Made by a program: the position numbers and the translations under genes. This document shows, one piece after another, positions 1-14,100 of a DNA stretch of 64,000 nt. Every line of letters starts with the position of its first letter. Position 1 is the stretch's first letter. The notes beneath the pieces were generated by a model, which worked only from the letters and a program-made list of their open reading frames with translations, did not search any database and had not been told where the DNA came from. Origin of the DNA: Puffinus mauretanicus (Eukaryota; Chordata; Aves; Procellariiformes; Procellariidae); the NCBI GenBank assembly GCA_023333565.1, contig JAJKFH010001792.1, positions 248,001 through 312,000 on the forward strand, given 5' to 3'.

Positions 1-990
1 ATGTATGCAGTAGATCAGCTTTTCTTAAGTTATTCCAAAGGCAACCCTGTATGTTGGAGAAAAACAGGGATCAAAGCCAACAGTGCTCTGAGGGTCAGGG
101 GCTACTCTTTCAAAAAATTGCCTAATTTAGTCCAAGGTGCTCTTTCCTGAGAATACAACAAAAAACTGATTCCTGCAGACTGTTCAGATGGAGTTGGACT
201 ACAGCACACTAGTAAAATAAAATGCAATTAAACCTGTTGTCTAACCCTGTGGCCAGCTGGTATGGTCTAGTCATGTCAATACTATTAAATCCTTTTGCTC
301 TTCAGAAAAGGATGACTGCACTGAATCTACCTTTTTGGATCGTTCCCTGGGCCTGTTATCTTCTGAGCCATGTCCAGGGCTTACTGGGAAAGCACTGATT
401 GGCATGGCAGAGACCATTCTTATGCTGCAACTATACAGATAACTCCATTGCAGGGCCTTGGGAATGTTCTTTGGCACACTTTAATTTACTGGGATAGAAG
501 CAACCTAAGGGACTAGATTTGTTTAACATAGGTCACCAAACACTCACTCTGCAGTGCCCCTTCAGGGAGATAAGAATCATGGACCAGATACCTTGTAAAT
601 GTTGTTTAAAACTGAGATCCCAGCCAATAAAATGTTTTAATTACTTTTGTTAAGACAGGAGGTTAATTCCGTTTTCTCAGTCAGTTTCTTGTCCAAATTG
701 TTATGGTTATTTTTCTTCCTTCTTAAAAAGCCATGCAAGTTTGATTTAAAACATGCTTTCTTAACTTTCTGTCTTGGGAGACTAGCTGGGGAAAGGGATT
801 GGGTATCCCAATTGCCAGTGATTTCACATCAATGGAAGTTAAAGACAGTTTTGAAAGTTGACTTCTTGAACTCTGAAGTACTCTGTAGCATCAGTTGGAG
901 AATCAACCATATTCCTAAATATCCACCTATCATCCTCATATAAAAGCATGAGCTCAACTCCCCGTCACTCTTCTGGAGGAAAGTTTGAGG
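1..990. other. intergenic DNA, no gene seen
   Basis: AT-rich, CpG-poor sequence. Open frames are short (the longest is about 98 codons), lack recognisable domains and have no convincing splice context. I see no RNA gene and no intact repeat here. It is best read as intergenic DNA far downstream of TFAP2B, in what is a gene-poor interval in other amniotes. Confidence 0.6.
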
Positions 991-1090
991 ACACAGGATC
1001 ACAGAATCACAGAATTGTTGAGATTGGAAGGTACCTCTGGAGATCATCTTGTGCCATGCCCCTGTTCAAGCAGTCACCTACAGCAAGTTG
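991..1090 (-). mobile_element. short CR1 LINE 3'-end fragment
   Basis: The segment begins with 'atcacagaatcacagaattg' followed by 'ttggaaggtacctctggagatcat', the reverse-strand signature of a CR1 3' end: tandem 8-mers followed by the conserved 3' untranslated block. Only about 100 bp can be followed before the similarity is lost. It is therefore a severely 5'-truncated or decayed copy, with its own 3' end at the low coordinate. Confidence 0.6.
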
Positions 1091-1466
1091 CATATTAACA
1101 AAAACATACAAAAACTAGATGGCTCTGGTTGGGAACAGTACGGGACACATTGCCATTTCATATGTAAACCAAGACTTTTAGAGCAGAAGTCATGAGTTTC
1201 ACAGGGTGATGAAGTTGTTTTTGGACACAACACCACTATGTTGGCTTGTACTGGCACAGGTACCAAGATGTAACTAAAACAGATGCAAGGAGCTGCTCTT
1301 CTCACACTTTCATGCACTTATGGACAAAAGTAAGGAATCTCAGTGGGGCTGGAAAATATGACATAAGTCCTACCTGAAAAAGCAAATGCAAACTAGGCAG
1401 GATACCTTATTTATCTCAAAAGCTGCTAGGTCCTGTATGTGGGCAACTGAACTGAGCCCAAAGGGT

Positions 1467-2410
1467 TCACAGAATCACAGAATAGCTGAGGTTGGAAGGG
1501 ATGTTTCAAGACCATCTAGTCCAATCCCCTTGCACAGAGCACAGTCATCTTGAACAGGTTGCTCAGGGCCATGTCCAGTCAGCTTCTGAGAAGAGTCTGA
1601 TTCTGTCTTGTTTACTCTCTCCCATTAGCTATTTATACACATAAATAAGATTATCCATGAGCCTTCTCTTCTCCAACCTGAATAATCCCAGCTCTCTCAG
1701 CCTCTCCCAGCATGTCATACGCTCCAATCCCCTGATTGTCTTTGTGGTCATTTGCTGGACTCACTCCAGTATGTCTATGTTTATCTTGCACTGGTGAGAC
1801 CAGAACTGGCCACAGCACTTCAAATGGGTCTCACCAAGTCTGACCTGCTGGCAAGGCTCTTCCTAATGCAGCCCAGGATGCTGCTGGTCACCTTTGCTGT
1901 GAGGGCACATTGTCGGCTCATGTTCAAATTCTTGTCCACCAGGACTCCCTCTGCAAAGCTGCTTTCCAGACAGTCGGTCCCCAGCCACTCCTAGTTCATG
2001 GAGTTATTCGACCCCAGGTGCAGGATTTGGCATTCTTGTTGAACTTCATGAGGTTCCTTTCAGCTCATTTCTCCAGCCTGTCGAAGTCCCTCTGAATGGC
2101 AGCACACTCACTTGGTGTACCAGCCACTCCTCCAGTTTCGTGTCATCTGCAAATATGCTAAGGGTGCACTCTGCTCCATCATCCAGATCATTAATGAAGA
2201 GGTTGAACAGTATTGGCCCCAGTACTGACCCCTGAGCACACCTCTAGGTATCAACCTCCAGCTGGACTTTGTGTCACTGATCACAAGCCTCTGAGCCTGA
2301 CAGTGCAATCAGTGTTCAGTCCACCTCACTGTCCATTTATCTACTCCGTGTTTAAACAACTTGTCTATGAGAATACCCTCCACCTATCCACCAGCCTATT
2401 TCCTCTGTTT
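1467..2410 (-). mobile_element. CR1 LINE, 5'-truncated and degraded
   Basis: Starts with 'tcacagaatcacagaat' and 'gaggttggaagggatgtttc', the plus-strand view of a CR1 3' terminus. It runs through the C-terminal part of the reverse-transcriptase frame read on the minus strand. Stretches such as 'ccttctcttctccaacctga' and 'ctggtgagaccagaactggc' are typical of this family. The reading frame is broken by several stops and indels; the longest residue in minus orientation is about 66 codons near 2108-2308. CR1 is a non-LTR retrotransposon that inserts by target-primed reverse transcription and usually arrives 5'-truncated. This copy has no intact coding capacity. The right edge is approximate. Confidence 0.8.
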
Positions 2411-5400
2411 TAGATGTTGAACAGAAGTTTATATCTTATGTCCCACACCTACATCTTGAGTTTGGTCTAAACCTGAGATCCAGGTGTGGTGGGATGGGAG
2501 GCACCAAGGTCCTGCTGTGTCAAACTCACCCTTGAGCCTGATTTTCTCTCCCAGTATACCCCTGGCAATTATTTACCATTACTTTATGTTGTGTACCTGG
2601 GTTCTTTCTAAAACGTAGCTCCATTTAAGAATCATCCATATTGGCATTTCTTTGCAGTATTTTTTAAAGAAAAACAAACACTTCTCAACAAAAGCAATCC
2701 AACTTAAAATCATTGATGATTTTCTGTTTTGTTCTTTTTCCTTTCCCTACCCAAGCCTTGGCTCCTTTCCCTACAAGTATTTCATAGAAAGGCCCTTTAA
2801 AATCACCCTTTTTCTGTCCTAGTTTTTGAAGGACTTTGCTGAAAGATCTAGTCTTCCTGATGGTGTTTTAGGTGCCTAACCCCAAAAAGCATGTAATTCT
2901 CTCAGCCTCCTTTATAAATCTCAATTTTCAAATGGCTTTACACATCAGGTAACCGGAGCTATACAGGTTGGCTCCATTAACAAGGCTCTCCCTGACTGAA
3001 CAGGGTATCGGAGACTAGTCCTTAAAACCTGTGCATTTATATTTAGCTTACACATTTGAAGACAGGGTAGGTCACAATCTTCAGTGCTGAAATTCCAAAG
3101 CAGGCACTGGAATTACACAAGGGATTAATTTGATTCTGTATTTAGATTAACAGTACTCATATAAATACTGAATTAGAGCTGATGTCAATCTTTTATGCTA
3201 ATTGCTAGTTAGACTCTGTATAAAGACACGCTTTGCTTGGACCACTTTTGTAAGATTGCTATCTATCTACTGTGGAGAGATTTACGCATTTGCTTTCCAT
3301 TAACATTAATAGGAGCTGTCCACATAAATCACTCATCGCTGGTAAGAAAAGATAAAGTCCTACTAAGTTCAGAGAACACAGGCTTTCCCAATTGAAAAAT
3401 CTATTAATAATAAAAAACCTACAATGTAAATATCTGACATCTGAACTGTATAGTAACACTGTGATATGAAATAAAGTGGTCCATGAAGTGATTGCTTCAA
3501 GGGGGAGCAATGCTTGGCTATTTCCAAACCTTTTTTAAAAACTCATATAACTCCTCTGGTATTGGTAAAAATATAAATAAAGCAAATAGCTGCAGAGGAA
3601 GGAGGAGGAGGAGCAGCATAGTAATTTCAATTGTTATTTTTATTGCCCTTTATCTTTTTTCTGCAAGATAGTGACAGATCCAATAAAACACCTTGTTATA
3701 CATGCAGAGAGGACAAAGCCTGCTAGAAATAATACAAAAAACAGCTCTTGGCTAATCCAGATGTAACTGGGCATCAGATCATTTAGGCTAAGAAGTTAAA
3801 GGTGTCCAGATGCAATGCTTGCTGCTTTGCTCCTTGTTGCTGTTCTTTACGAAATTGATGTAATTTATCTCACTAGGCCAGGAAAACACACAGATCATTG
3901 GCCAGGACTCCCTGGCACTTGGCATTGGGCCAGCCCTGATTATGATTGGTGTAACTGTATGATATGATGATATACAAAAAAATAAAATCAAATTGTTTTT
4001 CCCTTTCTGGTGATGTAAATCTGGATTGAATCTAGTGAGGTTACAGTAAAGTAACAGTGAATAATCAAAAGAACCAAGTTTCATCCATCATGTTGCCATC
4101 ATTAAATCTTCTATGTAGCACTGAGTACTGTTTTTTAAAGGAATGCTATAAACAGGTTGCCTTGTCTGTGTTTCAACATACATACACACATCTATTGTTT
4201 TATTTCTTCTACACTTAAAAGGACAAAATTGAGCATTAATTAGAAGTCATTGGTACAGCACCATGCCATTAAAAGTTAGCTGTTAAGAAGCAAACTTGAT
4301 GCAATGTTACATTTTGCAATTAATGCCTAATCACTTGACACTAATGAAACTAGCAAAGTGAACATTGTGTGCATGTGTGCTGCATGAGAGAGGGGAATAC
4401 CTTCTCTTCAGAACACAGCATTTTGTCTGAATTAAAATATCTCATGGGAATATATTTGTTTAAAAACCTATTTTTTGAGGTTTTTTCACAGGTTAGTATC
4501 CAACAATTTTTTTTTTTTTTTTCTAATTCTTTTCTTACAGGGAACACATAGTCTTGGCTTTCTGATGCCACAGTGTTCTGTGCCATTGAGCATATTTTAT
4601 TTCACTTCAAAACATCCCAGATAAGCTCCTGCCATGACCCCAAGAAGCTGTGGTAAAGCCTGAATATCTTCTCAGGAAAGACAAACAGCCTTAAAGAAAT
4701 AAAATCTGCAGATTCTACCACTTCCCCTGGAAAGTTATCCTGATGGATCCGGTGAGTTCTTGGCTAAAAATCTGAGGTTTCAATTTATCCAGCCAGAAGA
4801 TCACTGGATCTTATGCCTCTGTCTCTTTGTTACATTAAAGAGCCTTCCAGTGTGGCATGTAACCTCCCTGCATAGGTAACCCTGCTTGTGCTGATATAGT
4901 TCATGAACCGATATACTTCATTTGGGGTTTGGCCAAGGTTTTACCACTGGCCTTGATTATTAGGTGGAGAGGAACAATTCTTCTCTCTTAAGGAATACTG
5001 TGGCAGCCAAAGGTCAGATTGATTTTGGCTGCCACAAAGCAACATCTTTCCAGTTTATCAAATGCCTGATAAGCTTGGATTCACACTCAATACTCAGTCC
5101 AAACATCCACTGAATTTATGTAGGAAGTTGGTTGGAAAGAAACAACTATAAGTGATAATGATAACTTAGAAAAACTTTGACAGCTGCATGAATGGATGGG
5201 CAGGGTGGGAGTGAAGTGTTGCACTTGGCAGGGAAATGAGAAAAAAAAGAAGGAAAATGAGTAAAATTCTTAGATATTGTGACTTGCAACACCATACCCT
5301 GAATAAGCTGCTGAATTGTATTAATTATCTTTTTAGGGTTGTCTGAGATCCTCACAGAAGAAGTATCACTTGTTTCTTATCTGTTCAGGACCTATCACAA

Positions 5401-8400
5401 GGAAATAAAGATAGACAGGCAGGCAAACAGACAGGTAGATACTAAGAACATCTTTGTGGTCTCATTTATTACACAGTCCCATAATGGGATTTATAGCACA
5501 GTGGCAGTGTGCAGAGCCCTACTTGTAATTGACACAGCTAAAAAAAAGGTAAAGAAGCCATGGTGTAAATGGAAAGAACATGAAACTATTCCTCATCTAT
5601 CCAGAAGTATATGAATGGGTTTCTGGTAATAATATTTTAATTAGGAAGCTTGATTTGTTACAGACACAGGTCATTCTAAGGGTGCACAAAAGGATCCAGC
5701 AGAACAAAAATAATAAAAGTAATGATTAGGATGACCCTTCCAAAGAAGAAGAGGCTGTCAACGAAAAAGAAAGTGTTGTTGTTGTGAGTGTTAATAACAA
5801 TAGACAGAACCTTTTGGAAAAGCGTAACATTGATATTTTACATCTAAACACTTTCAGCCAACAATGTTGAGACTCTCCATAAAAACTAAACCAAATCCTC
5901 CAGAAATGCAGTGATTGCATAGACACACATATATATGTAGGCAGACAGATGTCATGAAAGAAGAGATACTGTGGTAGAAGAAGGAAATCAAAAAAGAACG
6001 GAAATGGTTGATTCTTTCTTTGTGACATATTTTCTCTCTCATCCTTGCATATTTGCATTAAAGTGATTGTGAATAATGTACATTTGACCAGTGCTGTCTG
6101 CGGAACTAATGCCTATTAAAGTGATGGGAAGTAGCATATGTTGTGCCTTGGGCAGAGAAAGTCCAATCACCCCCACTGTGTGCAAGTCTCCAACTAAAAT
6201 GCAGGACAGCCTGGGTTTTATCCTAAATGAACCCAGCAGGGAGAAACAGGACATAGTCCCTCATTCCACATTTAAGCTTCTAAAGTAAGGTTTAAAGAGT
6301 TAGATTCAGAAAAAGGGAACTGTAACATCCATCATTTAATTTACACTTGGCGCTAATGTTATTTTATCTTTTACTGGTGCTATCAATATAAAGGAAAGCA
6401 GTAAGGCAGGGGAAGTGGACATGTATTCAGTTGTTTCAAGAATTGAGATGCATTTGCTTTATTGGTACCAAAGGAAAGAAAAAAAGAAGGGGGAGGGGGG
6501 AAGGGGAAAAAAAAAGAAAGAAAAGAAAAAGAAAAAAAAACCCTCCACCGCTCCGCTCCTGTTATTCTTTCACATTTTCTGCCAGTGCATGATTTTGTCA
6601 GTAATTGCAAAACGGTTTGGGTTTGTTTGGTTTCACTGTTATGTTCCTGCACTGCACTAGAAATGTTCTGCTATTTGAACAGTTTGTAAAGCTTTTTGAG
6701 TTGTATTACATAATCTTTCCAACGACCTCCAGCATCAAGTTCAGATCTAAAGCAGTCTTTCTTCTACCTGTGTGAACTTGATAGCTGGGGAAAAAAAAAA
6801 GGCAATTACAGAACTGTATGAGAATAACAAATTCAGCTGAACTAAGGAAATAAAATTTGCCGAATTGTCATGTTTAGATCTGTAGCAATGAATTTTGTTT
6901 CACTACCTTCAGCATTACAAAAAGGAGAAGGGGGAGGGAGCAGAAGGGAAAGGACGCAAAGCCTTTTTTTTTTAAATATAGTATTCATAGGAGGAATTTA
7001 TTTCCATTTCCAGTGAAATAAATCTGTCTTAAATAGAACTGTATTTCTTAGTGATGTGGAAAAACATTTGCTGCCAATGTAAATCAGGAGCAACTGCAGT
7101 GAAATGAATGGATTGGCATGGGATCCCAATTACAGTGGTGCAAGTTCTGAATATCCCATGGACTCAAGTCCATGCACAAAAGGAAGATTGAAATTTCTTT
7201 TTTCAGCATAAAGGTAAACCGAACAGTTAATTTAATTTGTAATCTTGATAGCAGATTATTAGCATGCCTTAATTATTGCTGGGTGAAAGTTTCGGTGTTG
7301 ATAGTTTCAATTATCTCTTCATAGATTCTAAACTAAAAGTTCTGACCAGCTAGAGACAAACCCTGTATTAGAGCTACCACTGAAATTCAGATCCAGATTT
7401 GTAGTCTGAAATTCAATTACATCCCAGCTCCAAAATTCAAAGAAGTGAGCTGCTCATTTGCACTTCTGCTCAGTTAGTGACTGTAGATAGGAAATATCCC
7501 CATTTTTTTCTGTTTATTGCTGATGCTGTTTAACTTTAAAATGTAATGGGTAAATAGAAAAAAAAAGAGAGAATGTATTGCTGAGATAATTACAAGAAGA
7601 GGCTATTCCCATTAACAGAGCTTAAATTATATGATTAGACTTCCATTATTTTCCTCACTGTTGCCTAGGAAATCTAGGCTGGCTTTGGAGGAATTATTTT
7701 AGCTTTTATTTCCTCCTTTTTCTTATCTTCCCTGAATAATTCCTTAATACCAGCAATAATAAAAGCACTGCTAAATACTCAGAGACCCCAGCTGGATTCC
7801 ACCACAGTAAGCATCCTACATCCACACGCAGTGGCTCACCGATGCTTTAAGCCACCCTGAGCACATACAGCCACAAAAATTGGCAGCCTCCCCCAAGGCC
7901 ATGCTGCTCTGCCCCTTTCCTTGCTGTTATCATTTGTGAATTATGGAACCTCACTGTGAGCTGGATCCCCAAACTGATCTTGCTAAAGAGGAAGAGGAGA
8001 GGGAGAAGATTAAAGTTCAGGCAAATAATTTAGATGACTACTCAATGCAAAAAAAAACCCAAAAACAAACAACAAAAAAAAAACAGCACAAAAGAGGAGG
8101 AAGATGTGTGGGTGAAGGTGGAGGGTCATCATACTACAATCCAGCAGACCAGTTTGATCAGTTAAGAGCAACTGTGAGATCACAGCTCTAACAAACGCAC
8201 ATCTTATTCAAACATCTGCCAGACTGAACAGACCAAGAAAAAGTGCTGGTTTCCCCTTGAAAGGAATTGAAGCACATGCAGACCTGACCTTGGCCCTGTC
8301 TGGCTGTGTCTAATCCCAGTTACCTTCATGGGGCCTGATCCTGACCCCAACCCCAACTCACGGGCTCATGTCTCATCTCCATGCAGGTGCCTGATGCCCT

Positions 8401-8562
8401 GGGCTGGAGGCTGCCCCCAGCTGCCCCCCATCCTGCTCCAGAGGTGGGATTCAGTTCAAGATTAAGACACTCAACTTTGATGTCTACATACAGGTGTCTA
8501 AACAGGCGGGAGGTGTTGCTGATCCCATTGTCAGTACTGATATAACCAATACAGTCAGTAGA
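2411..8562. other. intergenic DNA, no gene seen
   Basis: About 6.1 kb of AT-rich, CpG-poor sequence with only short chance open frames. It contains a small AGG-rich patch near 3598-3615, poly-T near 4505-4522, a purine tract at 6472-6540 and A-rich patches near 8048-8090. No exon with recognisable protein similarity, no tRNA-like fold and no intact transposon was found. Partial old repeats that I cannot name may be present. Confidence 0.55.
6472..6540 (+). repeat. polypurine tract (GGGA/GAAA-rich)
   Basis: About 70 consecutive purines with G-runs (ggggagg, ggggaagggg) passing into A-rich GAAA-like repeats. The opposite strand is pure pyrimidine, so the tract could form triplex or G-rich structures. 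It accounts for the lysine-rich frames that overlap it, which should not be taken as genes. Confidence 0.85.
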
Positions 8563-9030
8563 GTCATAGAATCATAGAATCATTAAGGTTGGAAAAGACC
8601 TCTGAGATCATGGAGTCCAACTGTCAACTCAACACCACCATGCCCACTAAACCATGTCCCTAAGTGCCACGTCTACACGTCTTTTAAATACCTCCAGGGA
8701 TGGTGACTCAACCACTTCCCTGGGCAGCCTGTTCCAATACTTGATAACCTTTTTGGTGAAGAAATTTTTCCTAATATCCAATCTAAAGCTCCCTTGGCGC
8801 AACTTGAGGCCACTTCCTCTTGTCCTATCACTTGTTACTTGGGAGAAGAGACCAACCCCCACCTCGCTACAACCTCCTTTCAGGTAGTTGTAGAGAGCGA
8901 TAAGGTCTCCCCTCAGCTTCCTCTTCTCCAGGCTAAACAACCCCAGTTCCCTCAGCCGCTCCTCATAAGACTTGTTGTCCAAACACGGCAGGATCATTTT
9001 GCCAGCTGGCACAGCTTGGCCACCTGCATG
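8563..9030 (-). mobile_element. CR1 LINE, 5'-truncated, with open RT C-terminus
   Basis: The plus strand opens with 'catagaatcatagaatcatt' and 'aaggttggaaaagacctctg', the CR1 3' end. Upstream on the minus strand a frame of about 121 codons (9012 down to 8647) stays open. It encodes the C-terminal part of the CR1 reverse-transcriptase polyprotein, with motifs [38 protein letters not shown] and [19 protein letters not shown]. Only this tail is present; the endonuclease and polymerase catalytic regions are missing, so the copy cannot move by itself. The open frame suggests a fairly young insertion compared with the copy at 1467-2410. Confidence 0.88.
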
Positions 9031-11083
9031 ATTTAAACTCTCCTAGCCTTCAAAATGAAATGGACAGATCCAAACTCCCTATTGGGAAAAGTCTTTGGTC
9101 TGTGCTAATTCACCTAAGCCTAGAAGATTTTGCGAGAGTATCACCTTGACCTCAACCAAAACCAGGCTACAGCCTTGGCCCTCCAGCATTGTTTTATTTC
9201 CTAGAATAGATGTTGCTTAGATGTCTACCTTAAGAGGAGATGAATTGCTCTCCAAGCTCCATTGACTGTATTAACTAAGAGTTTGACTCAAGTACTCAGG
9301 CATAGGTGTCTAGTGCCGCTTGTGATAACGTAGGATAGTCCATCAATAGAGTTCAAGTCTCTTGTATGTCTTGTGTCATATCTAATAACCTGACTTGGAT
9401 GTCTTGGATACTTAGTTGTATCCAGTACCCTAATAGCTCTATGGACCCAGGTGACTCAGTCAAACCTGTTTTGGGATTTTAGCCATCTAGACGTAAACAC
9501 CTAAATTTAGGTATATTAATCAGAAAGGAAATCCCATGCTAGAATTCCTGAGCTCACCACTTCCTCCACCACCTCAAGAAGATGAGGGCAAAGAGATCAT
9601 CCCCACAGGTCCCTCAAGTCAGGCATCGTTAATATATGTAGTAACTGAGTTTAAGACAGAGCTGAACGGTTTCTGATGATATACTAGCTGCAATCATCAG
9701 ACACCAGGTCCTGATGCAGTTGGTGAGAGTAAACTTGAAATGAAGGCTTTGCTGGAGTGAGCAATTCAACACTGTAAATATTTCTCTCCCTTTACTACAT
9801 TGTGAGTAGGGCCTGACCCTTCAGAGTTACTAACAGCCTGAATCAACCCATCATTATCTTAAATTTAAATGTTGTTGTAGTCAGGTTAGAGACCCACAAG
9901 AGGCCATTTGAACATGTCCATCTCTCTTTCTCTCCCCTTGCTTGTTCCCACAGAAAACAATATCTAAAAATGTTCCCATTCATCCTGTACAGACCGCGGT
10001 CCCTAAAATTAGTAGAGATCAAGGAGCAAAGTCCAGAATCAAAGGTGCATGAAACCTAAATAATACTAGGCATCAGCTTTGTTCCTGCTTAGAGGACAGC
10101 CATCCTTCCCCCACAGCAGTGGCTGCTCAAGTTGGACACAGACTGTAGCTACTTCAAACCCACAAGATACTGTTGGTCTTAATGTATTTTAAACACAGAC
10201 TTGATTCAGGTCATTCAAGACTTAGCGTTGAAGATGACTCTTCTCACTGCAAAAGCCAAGAGGGAACAGATTTCAGGGCTCCTGAGTGGTGTTAACTGGT
10301 GTGAGGGTCAACTGTCCCTCACAAAGTTACATCAGTTCCTACTGGCCTGTGCCATGCCTACCTTTGAGTTTAGCCTTGATGCTTTAAGTGGCCTCATTCC
10401 CTAGTTTATTTCGACTGTCACTTTGCAATCTCTGTTTTTATATACTTATCCATTATCAGTTTGCTTCTCATAATTACTGCTCCACTTTGGATGGTATGTT
10501 TTAATTACTCCCCTGACACCAGAGTTCAAGCACGAAATAGTCTCTGTGCACCCTTTTTGGTGTACATCTTCCTTAAATGTTTTTTCCAAGTTCTGAGGTG
10601 TGTTCACTGCTGTTTTCATTATGTTTCCATCATGTTTATGTCTTTCCCTCATTTTGCAGTCTTTATTGTTCTCAGTTAAGAAACTGGGATGGGAAGAAAA
10701 AGAGGAGGATAAGTGTGAATTACAATCTTAAATAAAGAGATGTTTAAGACAATAAGAAATCCTTACAGTTATCCAGTCTGACTTTACATATGCATCTGAA
10801 AGTTATGTGACTAACATGACCGTTTATGATAGCCTTCCCCAGACCTCTTAGGCAATGTAAAGATGATGATAAAATGATTAAACCAAGATGAAGAATTGTG
10901 AACCAAAGCCAGCTCAAATTTTCAAATCCAAATTCAACCTTAAGGAAAATAAGTTTTTGAAACACCAAATTTATAGACTTTAGGTGCTGCAACCCGGTTC
11001 ACTGTTGCAAAAACTGTTTGGCAAAGGCATACCAAAATTGGAGAGAACCTCAGAGCCGTGTTAAGTGATTAAACTCTTGTCCT

Positions 11084-11133
11084 TTTTGAAGTCAATGAGA
11101 CTTTCACCATTAACTTCACTTGTGCCACAATTT
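11084..11133. repeat. dispersed self-complementary repeat, copy A
   Basis: Contains 'tttgaagtcaatgagacttt' followed by 'caccattaacttcacttgtg'. The two halves are approximate reverse complements around a TTTCACC/TTTGCC centre. The same arrangement (GAA.TCAATG.GA.TTT...ATT.A.TTCA) recurs at 23604-23675, 28163-28198 and 39780-39832. It looks like an ancient short interspersed element. I cannot name the family with certainty. Confidence 0.4.
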
Positions 11134-14100
11134 CTTTCCTGGTACTTTTTGTATATGCACTGATATGTTTTTGAAGAAAGGTATCTATTCTGTGACAAAC
11201 TCTGAGTTGACAGACCTCATGGCTTGGCTTCACACTAGAAGGAAATTCTGTGCAGTGGTAGCTCTTTTATCCCATGGGAATATTGCACCTCACTGCTAAA
11301 AAGCTTTATAACAAAATGTAGGAGATAGTATAAATAGACTCAGTGATGCTACTAGATCAGTCAAAAAATATCTAACTCTTTCAAAGATGGCTGGACAGTA
11401 CCACATATCTGTACATCTCGCTCGCTTTTTTGGTCTTTTTGTATTGCTAATTTTAAAATGTATCTATTTGTCCTGTGAGTGGATATATTTGGCAAAGAAA
11501 TTACAAGCAGCTACCACCGAGCACAGCTGTTCATTGTCATCGTTGATAGCAACAAATATAATCAGTCCAAAGCAAGATCACTCCTCTAAGGGGAAAGTAT
11601 ATTTAGCTATCATTCAAAATCCTCAGCCTGATATCCTTGATAGTTCAGTAACTCACTGTTTTGCCAGTGGGGTTGATAGAAGTTTCTTTGTTGTGATGGA
11701 TGCATTTGCCATTACTCACCATACCGGTTCTCCCCTCCCCTCCAGCTGTTTTACTGTGGTACAATATCCAAAACCCATGAATCTTGCAGTATCCTAGCAG
11801 CCCAGTCTGTAACATTCCAGCTTGACAAAATTCAAGCTAATAATTCAAACAAGCTAAAACACCAAATGGGAAAGAGTCAAAGGAGACTTTTCATTAGAGG
11901 CATTGACTATTGGGAAACCTGAGAGATAAATGGTGATCATCCAGAAAGTGTCAATGTATTGATTGCATCATTATAATTGAATTAATTACAGTTGTATCTC
12001 TTTAGATATTTAACTTATAGTTTGATATTAGGACTTGTTTTTCTTGCCAAAAAGATGAAGTTTTGTTTCAAGGCCCTCAGAAGTTTGTTTTGTTTGGGTT
12101 TTTTTTCAATATGAGTTGCATGCTTTGCAAAAGGATGCCGACCTGGAAAATGAATCTCTGCTTATCCATGCAAACAGATACAACATCTCTGCAAATTTCC
12201 AGTCTGCCAGCTCCTTCTGAGATATTTCTGCGAAGTATAGCTAGAAGAAAAAGGGCTTTGCATCTATTTCCTTAGAAACAGAATGACAATATATTCCATG
12301 ATGTGATGGAGTCTAATGACTGCATTTGTGATGTGCCTGTTGATAAACAAGGAACTGGACTGGGAAAGCCAACTTAGTCCATGTGATCCAGCAGGTGGTC
12401 ACAGCTTTATAGAAAAAATAATTTCAATGATCTAAAAATCAAGCACCAACCTCCTGATAACATATTATATCCAGTAATTACAAGATCAAGCTGCCTTTCT
12501 AATTTTAGCTCACTACCTAAGATCATTTTGTCTGAATGTCTCTCACCTAAAGTCAACAGCAATAGGAAAACTAGTAGTGCACTGCATTAAATGTAACATT
12601 TCAGAACAGAAGCTCCATGTGAGATGGAGGGTTTGGGAGCTGTTATTGCCCTTGTTTCAGTGAATGTTGCTTTAATTTGCTTGGTTAGTGTTATATTTGA
12701 TAGAAATGATGTCTGATTTTTGTATCATCTCATCAATCATTTATTTCCATGTGCCCACTTATACATAGATGGAAATACTGGCATGGGAGGATTAGACATC
12801 TTTTCTAAGTTCTTTCAGGAAAATAACTGCAGATGCAACCAACTTGGGTGTCTGAATAGGCAGGGCAGCATGCTATTCAATAAGCTGTTTTTTCTTTCTC
12901 TGATGTTATGACAACATCACTTATGTATCTTGTTCTTATTTAAAGCTAATGTATTTTCTACTTTTATCTTTGAAGGTGTCCTCATAATTATTCTGGAGTA
13001 AATAGGATGAAATCTGATATTGGATCGTATCTCCTGGTACATCAGAGCAATTAAGAAGTCCAACGCTGTTAGACTTCTCAGGCTAATTTGCCTTTGTTTC
13101 AATGATGTAAAAAAACACTTGGAGAAGAAAACAAAAATACATAATTCTCTACTGTTGAAAGGTGTAGGTCTTTTACAAGTGCATATGATTCTGACTATTT
13201 TTACACAAGGGACACGATTAACACTTGATTAGGTCTTTTTGTATTGGGTTTTTTTTTAAGGTAAAATTGTTTCCACTGTTTGATTTCAGGTCCACAGTGA
13301 AACACAAAAAGATCAAGAGAATACACACTTTTAATTGCCACGTTCAGCTGTGAAGATCATGTTGCCTTGTGGTTCTGCATCTGCAAAGAGGATCACATTA
13401 GCAAACTGTCTCGAATCACTACTTAACTGCACATTCCCTCATCTGGGATTCATTCACAGCTTCCTTCACCTGAAGTATGTTTACACCTCTTGGAGGCTGA
13501 GTCCAGTTAGACTGCAACATTGGTAGCTTTTTCCACGTGCGGAAAGCATACTCAATCTTAGCTCTGTGCAGTAAGAGTGCAGAAACCATGAGGTCTAAAT
13601 TGAAAAACATCCCTTTCTCCCCAGTATAAATGGAAGGGAATGATTACCCTTTGAAGGGTGCAGGATAAGAAACTACAGCCATGCAGTTTGATAGCAGGGG
13701 ACCAAAGGTTGAAAAAAACATATGCATAATTCATTACCTCTACTTGCAAAACCTCACCAAGGCACATATTTCTGCTTCCTGATCGCTATCTTTTGAAAAA
13801 GGCACATACAGACTGTTTCATCACTAAAGCCAGGGACACAGCACTCTGTGGTCCTTGAATCAGAACATGGTGTAAAACAGGAGCTAAATAAAGACAGTTC
13901 TTGGCTGTGTTGAATATAACTCTACGACTTGCATTAGAAAAGGGTGTTGTGTGTTTTCAAGGAATAGTAAGGCAGACACTTTAGAATCCAGAACTTTACA
14001 ATAACACCTCCCATCACTTTCATCAATCTCTTAATATCTCTGGTTTTTCTTTCTTTTTTATAATATGGTACAACTTGTATAATAATAATAATTACCTCAC

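Noticed and set aside
11387..11797. 136-codon frame on the plus strand with a hydrophobic N-terminus
   Set aside because: The hydrophobic stretch could mimic a membrane segment, but there is no homology I recognise, no splice context and no neighbouring exon. Length is within chance for 64 kb in six frames.
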